DNA of 64,000 nucleotides from NCBI RefSeq assembly GCF_000426445.1, contig NZ_AUFJ01000009.1:62001-126000 (forward strand), given 5' to 3'. Below the pieces are notes generated by a model. The model was not told the DNA's origin. It ran no database searches and was given only the letters and a program-made list of their open reading frames with translations. A program made the position numbers and the translations under genes. The stretch is from Brevibacterium album DSM 18261 (GTDB taxonomy: Bacteria; Actinomycetota; Actinomycetes; Actinomycetales; Brevibacteriaceae). This document shows positions 44,770-52,601 of the stretch, in pieces. Every line of letters begins with the position of its first letter. Within the stretch, counting starts at the first letter, position 1.

Positions 44770-46044
44770 TCACCCTCGGCGTTCGCGTCCTCCGCTCAGC
44801 TCGGAGACCGCCGGCACGTCCGGGAACGAACGGTCGGCGAACAGGATCCGCCGGGCGAGCGCCTCACCCGGCGGAGTGCGCAGCGCGGCGAACCCGGCAG
44901 ACATGAGGCCGCGATGCCGCACGAGGGCCAGCGCCCGGCGCATCGCGACCCGACCGGCGAACTTCCGCCGCAGGAACGCCCCGTCGTAGTGCGCGAGCAC
45001 CCCGGGGTCGCTCGTCCGCAGGGCGTCGTCGAGGCAGTCGGCGGCATAGTCGGACAGCCGCAGGCACGGGTCGAGCCCTCCCGCCGTGAGCGGCGACACC
45101 GCCCCTGCCGCGTCTCCCACGAGCAGTCCCGCAGGGGAGCTGATCCTCCTGAGCAGCCCGCCCACGGGGATGGGGCCGCCGCGGCGCTCGACCTCACCCG
45201 CGGTGCCGTCCGCCCGCGTCCCCTCGGCTCCAAGCCGCTCCCTGTCGGCCTCACTCAGACCCGGCGCGCACCCCCGGAACCGCCGCAGCGTCTGCCGCGC
45301 GCCTCCGCGGAAGCGCCCGGAGTAGCCCGCCGTGCCCACGTGCAGGTGCTCGCCGTCGTTGACGACCCATGCGAGGTAGCCGGGGGCGAGTTCGGGGTCG
45401 AGGACGCAGTGGAAGACCGGCTCCTCCGGCGGCTCGAGGACGGGGCTGACGTCTTCCGCTCCCACGAGCAGCTGCGCGTTCCGGTCGAGGCCCAGATCGC
45501 GCGCCACCCGGGAGCGCGCACCGTCCGCACCCACGAGGAAGCGCGCCCGCACCCGCAGCCGCCGCGTGCCGCTCACCAGCAGGTATCCGCCGTCCGTCCG
45601 TCCGGCGCAGCGCGTCCGCAGCCGCACCTCGACCCCCGCCGCCCGGGCGCGGGCGAGCTCGTCGAGGTAGAGCCCGGACATATCGCCCACGCGGTACTCG
45701 TCGCGCTCGCTCACCAGTTCCAGCGGAGTTCCGGGCGCAGGACCGAGGCTGCCGAGGCGCAGGCCGAGAGCCGCCCCCGCGCCTCGGCCCGCTCTCCCGG
45801 CCGCGACCGGCGGGTACAGGTGGACCCGGCGGATGGGCGGCCCCAGCCGCTCCTCCGGGAGCTCGAAGTCGTCGAGCGTGCGCCGGACGAAGATGCCGGT
45901 CGTGCGGATCGAGGAGGCGAGGTCCGCCCTGCGATCGCACAGGAGCACCGCGTGGCCCCGTTCGCTCAGCTGCCGCGCCAGGTGCAGGCCGGCCAGGCCC
46001 GCGCCGACCACGAGCACATCGGTGCTGACGGTGTCAGGCCGCAT
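44770..46044 (-). CDS. FAD-dependent oxidoreductase, geranylgeranyl-reductase-like
   Basis: This 424-aa flavoprotein has VLVVGAGLAGLHLARQLSER with GxGxxG at 14-19, the FAD motif FLVGADGARSRVAR in the middle, and GLLVGDAAGAVSPLTAGGL near 305. The last contains the GD motif of the PHBH/geranylgeranyl reductase group. Lipid or isoprenoid saturation is one possible role, aromatic hydroxylation another. The start overlaps the XRE stop by 1 nt. It is the last gene of a DUF2975-XRE-FAD unit inserted between the t6A genes. Confidence 0.82.
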   Translation of the reverse strand: MRPDTVSTDVLVVGAGLAGLHLARQLSERGHAVLLCDRRADLASSIRTTGIFVRRTLDDFELPEERLGPPIRRVHLYPPVAAGRAGRGAGAALGLRLGSLGPAPGTPLELVSERDEYRVGDMSGLYLDELARARAAGVEVRLRTRCAGRTDGGYLLVSGTRRLRVRARFLVGADGARSRVARDLGLDRNAQLLVGAEDVSPVLEPPEEPVFHCVLDPELAPGYLAWVVNDGEHLHVGTAGYSGRFRGGARQTLRRFRGCAPGLSEADRERLGAEGTRADGTAGEVERRGGPIPVGGLLRRISSPAGLLVGDAAGAVSPLTAGGLDPCLRLSDYAADCLDDALRTSDPGVLAHYDGAFLRRKFAGRVAMRRALALVRHRGLMSAGFAALRTPPGEALARRILFADRSFPDVPAVSELSGGRERRG

Positions 46045-46250
46045 CAGTCCTCCACCCACTCGAGGATGTCCCCGGGCTGGCATTCGAGGACGCGGCAGAT
46101 CGCGTCCAGCGTGGTGAAGCGGATCGCCTTGGCCCGGCCGTTCTTCAGCACGGCGACGTTCGCCGGCGTGATCCCCACCCGCTCCGCGAACTCGCCCACG
46201 CTCATCTTCCGCCTGGCCAGCTCCACGTCGAGGCGCACGATGACGGCCAT
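46044..46250 (-). CDS. Small XRE-family regulator (YozG-like)
   Basis: This 68-aa protein is a single helix-turn-helix: VRLDVELARRKMSVGEFAER, then GITPANVAVLKNGRAKAIRF and a C-terminal ICRVLECQPGDILEWVED. That is typical of the small regulators paired with DUF2975 membrane proteins. ATG 46250 overlaps the DUF2975 stop (ATGA). Confidence 0.9.
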   Translation of the reverse strand: MAVIVRLDVELARRKMSVGEFAERVGITPANVAVLKNGRAKAIRFTTLDAICRVLECQPGDILEWVED

Positions 46251-46729
46251 CAGATCACCGCCTCCATGTCCGTGCGCAGGTCGATGGCCCGCCGGAGCAG
46301 CGTGCGCATCACCAGCATGAGGAGGGAGCAGACCGCCACGAAGGTCGCCGCGAGGCCGAGCGCGAACTGCCAGACGGGGTCGCTGCCGCCTGCCAGCGCC
46401 AGCATCAGGACCACGAGGAGGAACAGGAACGCCCCGCCGATGAGTGCGACGACGGCGTTGACCCACCCCATCGCCCGCAGGCTGAAGATCTCGCCGCCGG
46501 CCACGAAGCCCAGCAGCCGCCAGATGCACACGATCACCGCCTGCACGCATGCGCTCACCACCACCGTGACGGTGAGCGCGGTCCCCTCGATGCCCTCGAC
46601 CGCGCGCGTGACGTCCACCCGCTCCACGAGGTCGCCGGAGAGCGCGCTCACCTCGATGACGACGAAGATCGCGAACAGGACGAGGAGCAGTGCGCGCAGC
46701 GACCACACCGCTGCAGTGGAATCTCTCAT
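46250..46729 (-). CDS. DUF2975 membrane protein
   Basis: This 159-aa protein has four hydrophobic helices (about 10-28, 50-70, 85-110 and 120-140) and is nearly always found with a small XRE regulator, as here. Function is unknown; a membrane sensor or anti-repressor partner is inferred. The upstream 211 bp to rimI contain an AT-rich stretch with CGATAGATTT on the minus strand that could hold the promoter, and a short CTGCGA/TCGCAG stem at 46780-46795. Confidence 0.88.
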   Translation of the reverse strand: MRDSTAAVWSLRALLLVLFAIFVVIEVSALSGDLVERVDVTRAVEGIEGTALTVTVVVSACVQAVIVCIWRLLGFVAGGEIFSLRAMGWVNAVVALIGGAFLFLLVVLMLALAGGSDPVWQFALGLAATFVAVCSLLMLVMRTLLRRAIDLRTDMEAVI

Positions 46730-46940
46730 GCATCGATCATGGGCTGAAATCTATCGAATAACAATCGGTATGCGTTGATCTGCGAGAGATCGCAGGGGAA
46801 TGTCAGTGTGGGTTCAGGAGGGCTCGGGCAAGGAGGCACGGCGAGCGGGTGCGCAGGCCCGGCTGAGGGGTGCGGCTGCCAGGGATGCGAGTGGGTGCGG
46901 GTGGGCGCGCCCGAGTGGGGCGGCTGCTCAGCGGGAGCAC

Positions 46941-47543
46941 TCAGAGGAAGGCGCGCATGAGGATCGCGTCCGCCTCGGCGTAGTAGCCGGCGCGCCGTCC
47001 GATCTCCTCGAACCCCGCCGAACGGTACAGGCCCAGCGCCGCGGCATTGCCCTCGGCCACGTCCAGGTACAGCGCCTCCGCACCGCGCTCCCGGGCATGC
47101 GCCGAGGCGTGCTCCAGCAGGCGCCGACCGATGCCCCTCCCCTGCGCCCAGGGTGCCGTGCCGATCGTCATGATGTCTGCCTGCGGGCCCGAGACGCTCA
47201 CGCCGACGAACCCGAGCAGGGCCTCCGCGGGCATGTGAAGGCCTGCAGGCGTGACGGGATCTGGTGAGGTGACGAGCTGGCAGTCCCGTGCCGCAGGGGA
47301 CTCCCCGCCCACTGCCAGCATCAGGCTCGCCCCCGGAGCCGCAAGCTGCGACCAGAAGAATCCCGGCGACCAGGCGTCGCGGCCGAACAGTGCGGCGTCG
47401 AGCTCCGCGACCGCCTCCACGTCCCACCACCGCATGCGGCGCAGGAGCACCGGGGCGACCGCAGATGCATCAGCCGCACCGGGCTCAGCCTGCCCGGCTC
47501 CCCCACCCGCGCCGGCCGGCGCGTTCTGCCCCGGGACGCTCAT
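46941..47543 (-). CDS. rimI: Ribosomal-protein-alanine N-acetyltransferase-like GNAT
   Basis: This 200-aa GNAT enzyme begins after a Gly/Ala-rich tail: VLLRRMRWWDVEAVAELDAA LF with FGRDAWSPGFFWSQL, then the acetyl-CoA loop APWAQGRGIGRRLLEHA and LYLDVAEGNAAALGLYRSAG ending FEEIGRRAGYY. That is the RimI pattern, acetylating S18 or other N-termini. The start overlaps tsaB by 4 nt. An insert around residues 82-102 interrupts the usual strand. Confidence 0.9.
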   Translation of the reverse strand: MSVPGQNAPAGAGGGAGQAEPGAADASAVAPVLLRRMRWWDVEAVAELDAALFGRDAWSPGFFWSQLAAPGASLMLAVGGESPAARDCQLVTSPDPVTPAGLHMPAEALLGFVGVSVSGPQADIMTIGTAPWAQGRGIGRRLLEHASAHARERGAEALYLDVAEGNAAALGLYRSAGFEEIGRRAGYYAEADAILMRAFL

Positions 47544-48241
47544 GCCAGCAGGGTCGTGCGACGCTCGGCTGGCTTGGCGTCGGGATCGCGAAGGTAGAGC
47601 GGCTCGGCACCCGGCAGCGCGCGCCCGGCGCCCAGCGCCCGGTGCGCGTATCGGCCCAGCCACTCCGCGGTGGGCTCGAGCGCGGCGAGCTCGTCCGCAT
47701 CGGGCGCCCCGAGCGCATCGGGCCAGAGCGCGAAGCCGCGGCCCAGCCGCCGCACCTCGGACGAGGCCCCTCTCTCCCGCAGCTCCTCGGCGAGCGCCGC
47801 GGGTGCGAGCACTCCCGGACCGGCGGTGCGCACCGGCAGGCCGGCCTCGTCGAGGCCCGAATAGGCACTCGCGTACACCTCCCTGCGCCGCGCATCCGTC
47901 GCGACCACCGTGAGCGGCCGCACCGAGCTCCCGGCTGCCGTGGACAGGCCGCGCAGCGCAAGCGCATCATGGCTGACCACGCCGTGCAGCGGCACACCCA
48001 GACCGATGGCCGCACCCGTCCCCGCAGCTATCCCCGCCCGCAGGCCCGTGAAGGGGCCCGGACCGATGCCCACGACCACCGCCTCCGGCCGCGGTCCGGC
48101 CTCCAGCAGCTCGCGGATCACCGGGCCGATGAACTCGACGTGCCTGCGCGCGGAGAACTCCGTCCGCTCGGCCACCAGCCTCTCGCCGCTCACGAGGGCC
48201 GCGGTCGCCGCCGCCGAGGTGTCGATCGCCAGCACGATCAT
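47540..48241 (-). CDS. tsaB: tRNA threonylcarbamoyladenosine biosynthesis protein TsaB
   Basis: This 233-aa ASKHA-fold partner of TsaD starts MIVLAIDTSAAATAALVSGE and carries VVVGIGPGPFTGLRAGIAAG (about 55-74) and VVATDARRREVYASAYS. It stabilises TsaD and has no activity of its own. It overlaps tsaE and rimI by 4 nt each. Confidence 0.95.
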   Translation of the reverse strand: MIVLAIDTSAAATAALVSGERLVAERTEFSARRHVEFIGPVIRELLEAGPRPEAVVVGIGPGPFTGLRAGIAAGTGAAIGLGVPLHGVVSHDALALRGLSTAAGSSVRPLTVVATDARRREVYASAYSGLDEAGLPVRTAGPGVLAPAALAEELRERGASSEVRRLGRGFALWPDALGAPDADELAALEPTAEWLGRYAHRALGAGRALPGAEPLYLRDPDAKPAERRTTLLA

Positions 48242-49050
48242 CGCCGCTCTCCTTCCGCTCGGGCCTCCGGCTGTGCAGAGCCCCGGTGTGTGGGTGCCTC
48301 CTGTTCGGGATCCTCTCGCCTCGGGCCGTCCCGCACGGCTCCCTCCTGTGCAGGCGCCCCTTGGGCGGAGGTTGCGTGCGCCGGACTCGGCTCCCGGGCA
48401 TCGCCTGCAGCGCCGTGGGGGTCTGACGTCCCGTTCGCCCCGCCGAGAGCGCGCAGCTGGGGCAGCCGGTCCTCCCAGGTGGGACCGAATGCACGGATGA
48501 TGACGGTCCGGCTTTCGTCCTCAGGGGTCTCGTCTTCCAGCGCCTCGTCCTCCGGGGCGTCGCCCGCCTCGTCGTGCTCTCCCGCCTCCGCGAGGTGTGC
48601 GGCCCCTGCCTCAGCGGCCTCCCCCGCCACCCGGGCGTCGGCCTCGCCGAGGGCACCCGTGCGCAGGATCTCGATGTCGAGATGGTCGCCCAGCGCCTCG
48701 GCCATGCCGCGGCCCCATTCGACCACCGTCACCGAGTCCTCGAGCGAGGACTCCAGCCCCAGGTCCTCGAACTCGTCCGCACCGGAGAGACGGTAGGCGT
48801 CGACGTGCACGAGGCCGGGACCGGCACTTCGAGCAGGGTGCTCGCGGGCGATCGTGAAGGTGGGCGAGGAGACCCGGCCGCGCACGTCCAGCGCTCTGCC
48901 GAGGAACTGGGTGAACGTCGTCTTGCCCGCCCCGAGGTTCCCCGTGAGCAGGAGGACGTCACCGGCCCGCAGCACACCGGCCAGCCGCGCGGCGAACTCC
49001 GCCATGGCCTCGCGGTCGGTCGGCGAGAGCCTGATGCCCTCAGCGGTCAT
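48238..49050 (-). CDS. tsaE: tRNA threonylcarbamoyladenosine biosynthesis ATPase TsaE, with long acidic tail
   Basis: This 270-aa protein has the P-loop GNLGAGKTT (37-45), RVSSPTFTIARE, LVHVDAYRL and SVTVVEWGRGMAEAL, all expected in TsaE. The family is usually about 150-165 residues. Here an Ala/Glu/Asp-rich insert starts near 135, and a disordered tail of about 75 residues follows the last conserved strand. It overlaps alr by 11 nt. Confidence 0.93.
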   Translation of the reverse strand: MTAEGIRLSPTDREAMAEFAARLAGVLRAGDVLLLTGNLGAGKTTFTQFLGRALDVRGRVSSPTFTIAREHPARSAGPGLVHVDAYRLSGADEFEDLGLESSLEDSVTVVEWGRGMAEALGDHLDIEILRTGALGEADARVAGEAAEAGAAHLAEAGEHDEAGDAPEDEALEDETPEDESRTVIIRAFGPTWEDRLPQLRALGGANGTSDPHGAAGDAREPSPAHATSAQGAPAQEGAVRDGPRREDPEQEAPTHRGSAQPEARAEGERR

Positions 49051-50389
49051 CGCCGTCTCCCTTCGTCCCGGCGCGCATCTCGCCCTCAGCCGCGCAGTCT
49101 TCGCCGCCCACCGGCACCCGGTCCACGCGCGGCCCGATCCGGGCGACGATCTCGTAGTTGATGCTGCCCGACCACTCACCCCACTCCTCGGCGCTGGGGC
49201 CCGTGCTCCCATCGCCCATGACGATCACCTCATCGCCCGTCTCCACCGGCGCGGAGCCCGCGTCCACGACCATCTGGTCCATCGCGATCCGCCCCACGAC
49301 GGGCAGCCGCCGGCCGCGGATCGTCACCTGGGCCCGGCCCGAGGCGCCCCGCGGGATGCCGTCCGCGTACCCGCCCGCCACGAGCGCGAAGCGCGTCGCC
49401 TCCCGCGCCCTGTACGTGAGCCCGTAGGAGGCGCCGTGGCCGGCGGGCACGTCCTTGACCGTGAGCACGCGGGAGGTGAGCGACATGGCCGGGCGCAGGC
49501 CCAGCTCCGTGCCGGTCCGACCCTCGAAGGGGCTCAGCCCGTACGTGGACAGCCCCACGCGCACCATCGTGCCGCCGATGTCCTCCCCGCCGAGCGCCCC
49601 CGGCGAGTTCGCCAGATGGGTCTCCAGCTCGTCCGCCTCCCCCAGCGCGCCCCCCACGGAGTCGAGAAAGGCCTTCACCTGCGCCTCCGCCTCGCGGAAG
49701 GACGTCACCTGGGCGACGGTCTCGGCGTCGCCGGGCACATCCGCATTGGCGAGGTGGGTCATGAGGCCGGCGATCCTCAGCAGCGAGGCCTCCGTGCTGG
49801 TGAGCGCACCCAGTTCGGTGAGCAGCGCATCGAGCTGGGTGCGGGTGAGGCCTCCGCGGCCGAGGCCCGTGTCGACCTTGAGGTGGATGCGCGCGGTGAG
49901 GCCCGTGCGAGCGGCGGCGGCGAGGGCGCGGTGGACGGCCTCGGCGGTGGAGCAGCCCACCTCGAGACGGGCGCGGAGAGCCGGGGCGAGGTCCGTCTGC
50001 GCGTCGTGGAGCCAGAACAGGACGCGGACGTCCTCGGCGGCGGCGCTCGCTGCAGAACTCGCGACCGTGACGGCAGGTGCAGGCGAGACGGCGGGCGCAG
50101 CGGGTTCGGCCGGGAGGGCAGGCCCGACCGGGTCGCTGTCTGCGGCGGGGAGGGAGTCGAGCAGCTCGCGCAGCGCAAGCGCCTCGGCCAGAGTGGCGAC
50201 GCCGAGGTCGCGCACCCCGCCGCGCAGCAGCGCCGGGACGGTGTGCGCGATCCCGTGACCGTAGGCGTCGGCCTTGACCACGCACATGAGCGTGCGGTCG
50301 CCGACCCGCGCGCGCAGCGCCCGCACGTTCTCCGTCAGCGCGTCCGCGTCGATGAGCGCGCGGAGGACGGAGGGGGCGTGTGCGCTCAT
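49040..50389 (-). CDS. alr: Alanine racemase
   Basis: This 449-aa PLP enzyme makes D-alanine for peptidoglycan. Lys39 in VVKADAYGHG binds PLP. HLKVDTGLGRGGL, GLMTHLANADV and the C-terminal GRIAMDQMVVDAG with the second-subunit region are present. A 40-residue Ala/Pro insert (about 83-125) splits the barrel between conserved blocks. AAGGAG precedes ATG 50389. In most relatives alr heads the tsaE-tsaB-rimI-tsaD run, as it does here except for tsaD. Confidence 0.94.
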   Translation of the reverse strand: MSAHAPSVLRALIDADALTENVRALRARVGDRTLMCVVKADAYGHGIAHTVPALLRGGVRDLGVATLAEALALRELLDSLPAADSDPVGPALPAEPAAPAVSPAPAVTVASSAASAAAEDVRVLFWLHDAQTDLAPALRARLEVGCSTAEAVHRALAAAARTGLTARIHLKVDTGLGRGGLTRTQLDALLTELGALTSTEASLLRIAGLMTHLANADVPGDAETVAQVTSFREAEAQVKAFLDSVGGALGEADELETHLANSPGALGGEDIGGTMVRVGLSTYGLSPFEGRTGTELGLRPAMSLTSRVLTVKDVPAGHGASYGLTYRAREATRFALVAGGYADGIPRGASGRAQVTIRGRRLPVVGRIAMDQMVVDAGSAPVETGDEVIVMGDGSTGPSAEEWGEWSGSINYEIVARIGPRVDRVPVGGEDCAAEGEMRAGTKGDGDDR

Positions 50390-50545
50390 GCGTCGGGCTC
50401 CTTGAGGGTGGGATGCTGCTTGACGGGGCGGGTCGGAGGTGCCGGCCGGCTGGCATGGCACCGGCGCAATCATCGGGAACCGCTGCCGGACGCGCCCGCT
50501 GGGATTCTACGCGCACGGCCGCTGGAGCTGAGCGTGCTCACCGCC

Positions 50546-50599
50546 GCGTATGTGCATTCTGCGCTCCGCCGTCGATGACAGCGCAGTTCCCACATACGC
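50546..50599. repeat. Hairpin with 20-bp arms upstream of alr
   Basis: Arms 50546-50565 and 50580-50599 pair except for a four-base internal bulge (GCGTATGTG / CACATACGC outer, CTGCGCT / AGCGCAG inner). It lies 18 bp past the nnrD stop and 157 bp before the alr start: a likely terminator between the two genes. Confidence 0.65.
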
Positions 50600-50617
50600 G
50601 GGCGGGCAGCAGACACA

Positions 50618-52474
50618 TCAGCGCGCGGCTGTCCCGTGCGCCAGGCGCACGACCTCGTCCTCCACCGCCCTCACCTGGCCCGAGGCATGTGTGGCCGCAC
50701 GCCCCGCCCGGTTGTGCAGGAGGACGGCGAGGGCGGCGAGGTGGGCGGCACGCGCATGGGGGTCGGCGGCCTCGGCGGGACGGCCCGCTGTGAGCGCCGC
50801 ACCTATGAGGCCGGCGAGGACGTCTCCGCTGCCCGCCGTCGCCAGCAGTGCGGGTCCCGGCGCGGGAGCTCGGAGTGCGCCGTCCGGAGTCGCGATGAGC
50901 GTGCGGGGGCCCTTGAGCAGGACGACGGCACCGGTGCGGCGAGCGGCTTCGCGGACCCAGCGGGCAGGATCGGACTCGATGTCGGCGCGGCTGGGGGCGG
51001 CCACCTGCTCCGCCTGCTCGGAGCCGGCGTCTCCGCGCGCTCCGAGGTCTCCCTCCGGCAGCGCCCTCAGCAGCTCCGCGAGCTCACCGGCGTGCGGCGT
51101 GAGGACGGACCCGCCCGGCAGCGGACTCGCACCGTGCGCAGCCCGGACGAGAGCGGGCACGACTGCGAGCGCGCCCGCGTCGAGGACGAGCGGGGTGCCC
51201 GCGCCCACCGCCTCCATGAGGAACTCCATCATGTCCTGCGGCTCCGGCGCCCCCGGACCCATGACCCAGGCCTGCACGCGTCCGGGAGCGGTGACCGCCT
51301 CGGGCGCCGCGGCAACCACGGCCTCCTGCACCGCCTTCGCGCCCTGCACCCGCAGCATCCCCACGCCCGCCGCCACGGCTGCCGTCGCGGTGAGCACACC
51401 CGCGCCCGGATACCGTGCGGACCCCGCGATCACCCCCAGCACACCGCGGGTGTACTTGTGGTCGCGCCGACCGGGCAGAGGCCAGCCGCCGAGGCCGGTG
51501 CAGCCGTCCGCGTCACCGGAGCCCGTGCCGCCGAGGCCGGTGCACCCGACGTCTGCGCCGGCGAGGTCCGCATTCGAGTACGCCCAGAGCAGCGGCTCGG
51601 AAGCCTCCAGGTCCAGCCCGATGTCCACGAGGATCACCGCCCCGCAGGCCTCCGCGCCGCCGGGAAGGAACTGCCCCGCCTTGCAGCCGCCGAAGGTCAC
51701 CGTCACATCCGCGCGCACATGGACCTCGCCGTGTGCGCCGGTGGTCGCATCGACTCCGGTGGGCATGTCGACGGCGACGACGGTCTGCGAGCGCACCCAC
51801 GCGCTCTCCCGTGCCCTGCGCTGCGTTTGCCAGTCCCGGATGAGCTCCGACAGCGGCTCACGCAGGGGCAGCCGGGCACCGGTGCCGAAGAGGCCGTCGA
51901 TGACGAGATCGGCCTCGGCGAGGATCCGCGAGGGCCCGTGGTGATCCGGGCCCATGCTCGCAGCGGGGTCGCCCACCGGGTCAGCACCGGCCTCGGCGAA
52001 GACCGCACCGGCGCTGCGGGCGGCGCGGACCGCCTCGGGATGCAGGCGGCCCAGGGGCGCGAGGATCGTCACGTGCGCACCGCGGGAGGCGAGGTTCGCC
52101 GCGGCGTAGAGCGCATCGCCGCCGTTGTTGCCGGGACCGGCGAGCACCGCCACCCTCGCACCCGTCACAGCACCGCGCGCTGTCCCCGCCACAGCACCGC
52201 GCGGCGCCTCTGCAACGGCACCACGCGAGGCCCCCGCTACAGCACCGCCCGCCGCTTCGGCCGCGGTCTCACATCCCGTCCCACCCTCGGGCGCCACATG
52301 ACGCCGAACCGGATGCGACCCGCCCACCTCGGCACGTCCGTGCACGAGCACGCGCCGGCACACGGCCGCGAGTCCCGCCGCAGCCGTGCGCATGAGACGC
52401 TCTCCGCGCCCGGCGTCCAGCAGCGGGCGCTCGGCGGCCCGGATCGCCTCGGCCGTGTATGCCGGCACTGTCAT
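50618..52474 (-). CDS. nnrD: Bifunctional NAD(P)HX epimerase/dehydratase
   Basis: This 618-aa metabolite-repair enzyme has an N-terminal YjeF epimerase domain (VAVLAGPGNNGGDALYAA, VVAVDMPTGVDATTG) and a C-terminal YjeF_C dehydratase domain (GVLGVIAGSARYPGAGVLTA, LTPHAGELA, TAGSGDVLAGLIGA). It restores hydrated NADH and NADPH. Residues about 71-102 are four tandem 8-residue units of the GAVAGxxR type inserted in the epimerase domain. It lies just upstream of alr. Confidence 0.93.
   Translation of the reverse strand: MTVPAYTAEAIRAAERPLLDAGRGERLMRTAAAGLAAVCRRVLVHGRAEVGGSHPVRRHVAPEGGTGCETAAEAAGGAVAGASRGAVAEAPRGAVAGTARGAVTGARVAVLAGPGNNGGDALYAAANLASRGAHVTILAPLGRLHPEAVRAARSAGAVFAEAGADPVGDPAASMGPDHHGPSRILAEADLVIDGLFGTGARLPLREPLSELIRDWQTQRRARESAWVRSQTVVAVDMPTGVDATTGAHGEVHVRADVTVTFGGCKAGQFLPGGAEACGAVILVDIGLDLEASEPLLWAYSNADLAGADVGCTGLGGTGSGDADGCTGLGGWPLPGRRDHKYTRGVLGVIAGSARYPGAGVLTATAAVAAGVGMLRVQGAKAVQEAVVAAAPEAVTAPGRVQAWVMGPGAPEPQDMMEFLMEAVGAGTPLVLDAGALAVVPALVRAAHGASPLPGGSVLTPHAGELAELLRALPEGDLGARGDAGSEQAEQVAAPSRADIESDPARWVREAARRTGAVVLLKGPRTLIATPDGALRAPAPGPALLATAGSGDVLAGLIGAALTAGRPAEAADPHARAAHLAALAVLLHNRAGRAATHASGQVRAVEDEVVRLAHGTAAR
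52167..52262. repeat. Four tandem 24-bp repeats inside the NAD(P)HX repair gene
   Basis: Units beginning ACAGCACCGCGCG repeat with exact 24-bp period (52167, 52191, 52215, 52239). Because 24 is a multiple of three they add 8-residue blocks without breaking the frame. Copy-number variation between strains is likely. Confidence 0.8.
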
Positions 52475-52501
52475 CTCAGACGCTCCTCTCCGACTCTCTC
52501 A

Positions 52502-52529
52502 CCGCGAACGGGAGGCGCCCCGTTCGCGG
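52502..52529. terminator. Perfect 11-bp stem, 6-nt loop
   Basis: CCGCGAACGGG pairs with CCCGTTCGCGG. It lies between the amidohydrolase stop (52602) and the nnrD start (52474) and should end the amidohydrolase transcript. Confidence 0.7.
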
Positions 52530-52601
52530 GGCTCACCTCGCCCATGGGACCTCCGCGAGCGTGCGCACGGCCCCCGGCCACCCCCGGACGCGCGCACACC
52601 C

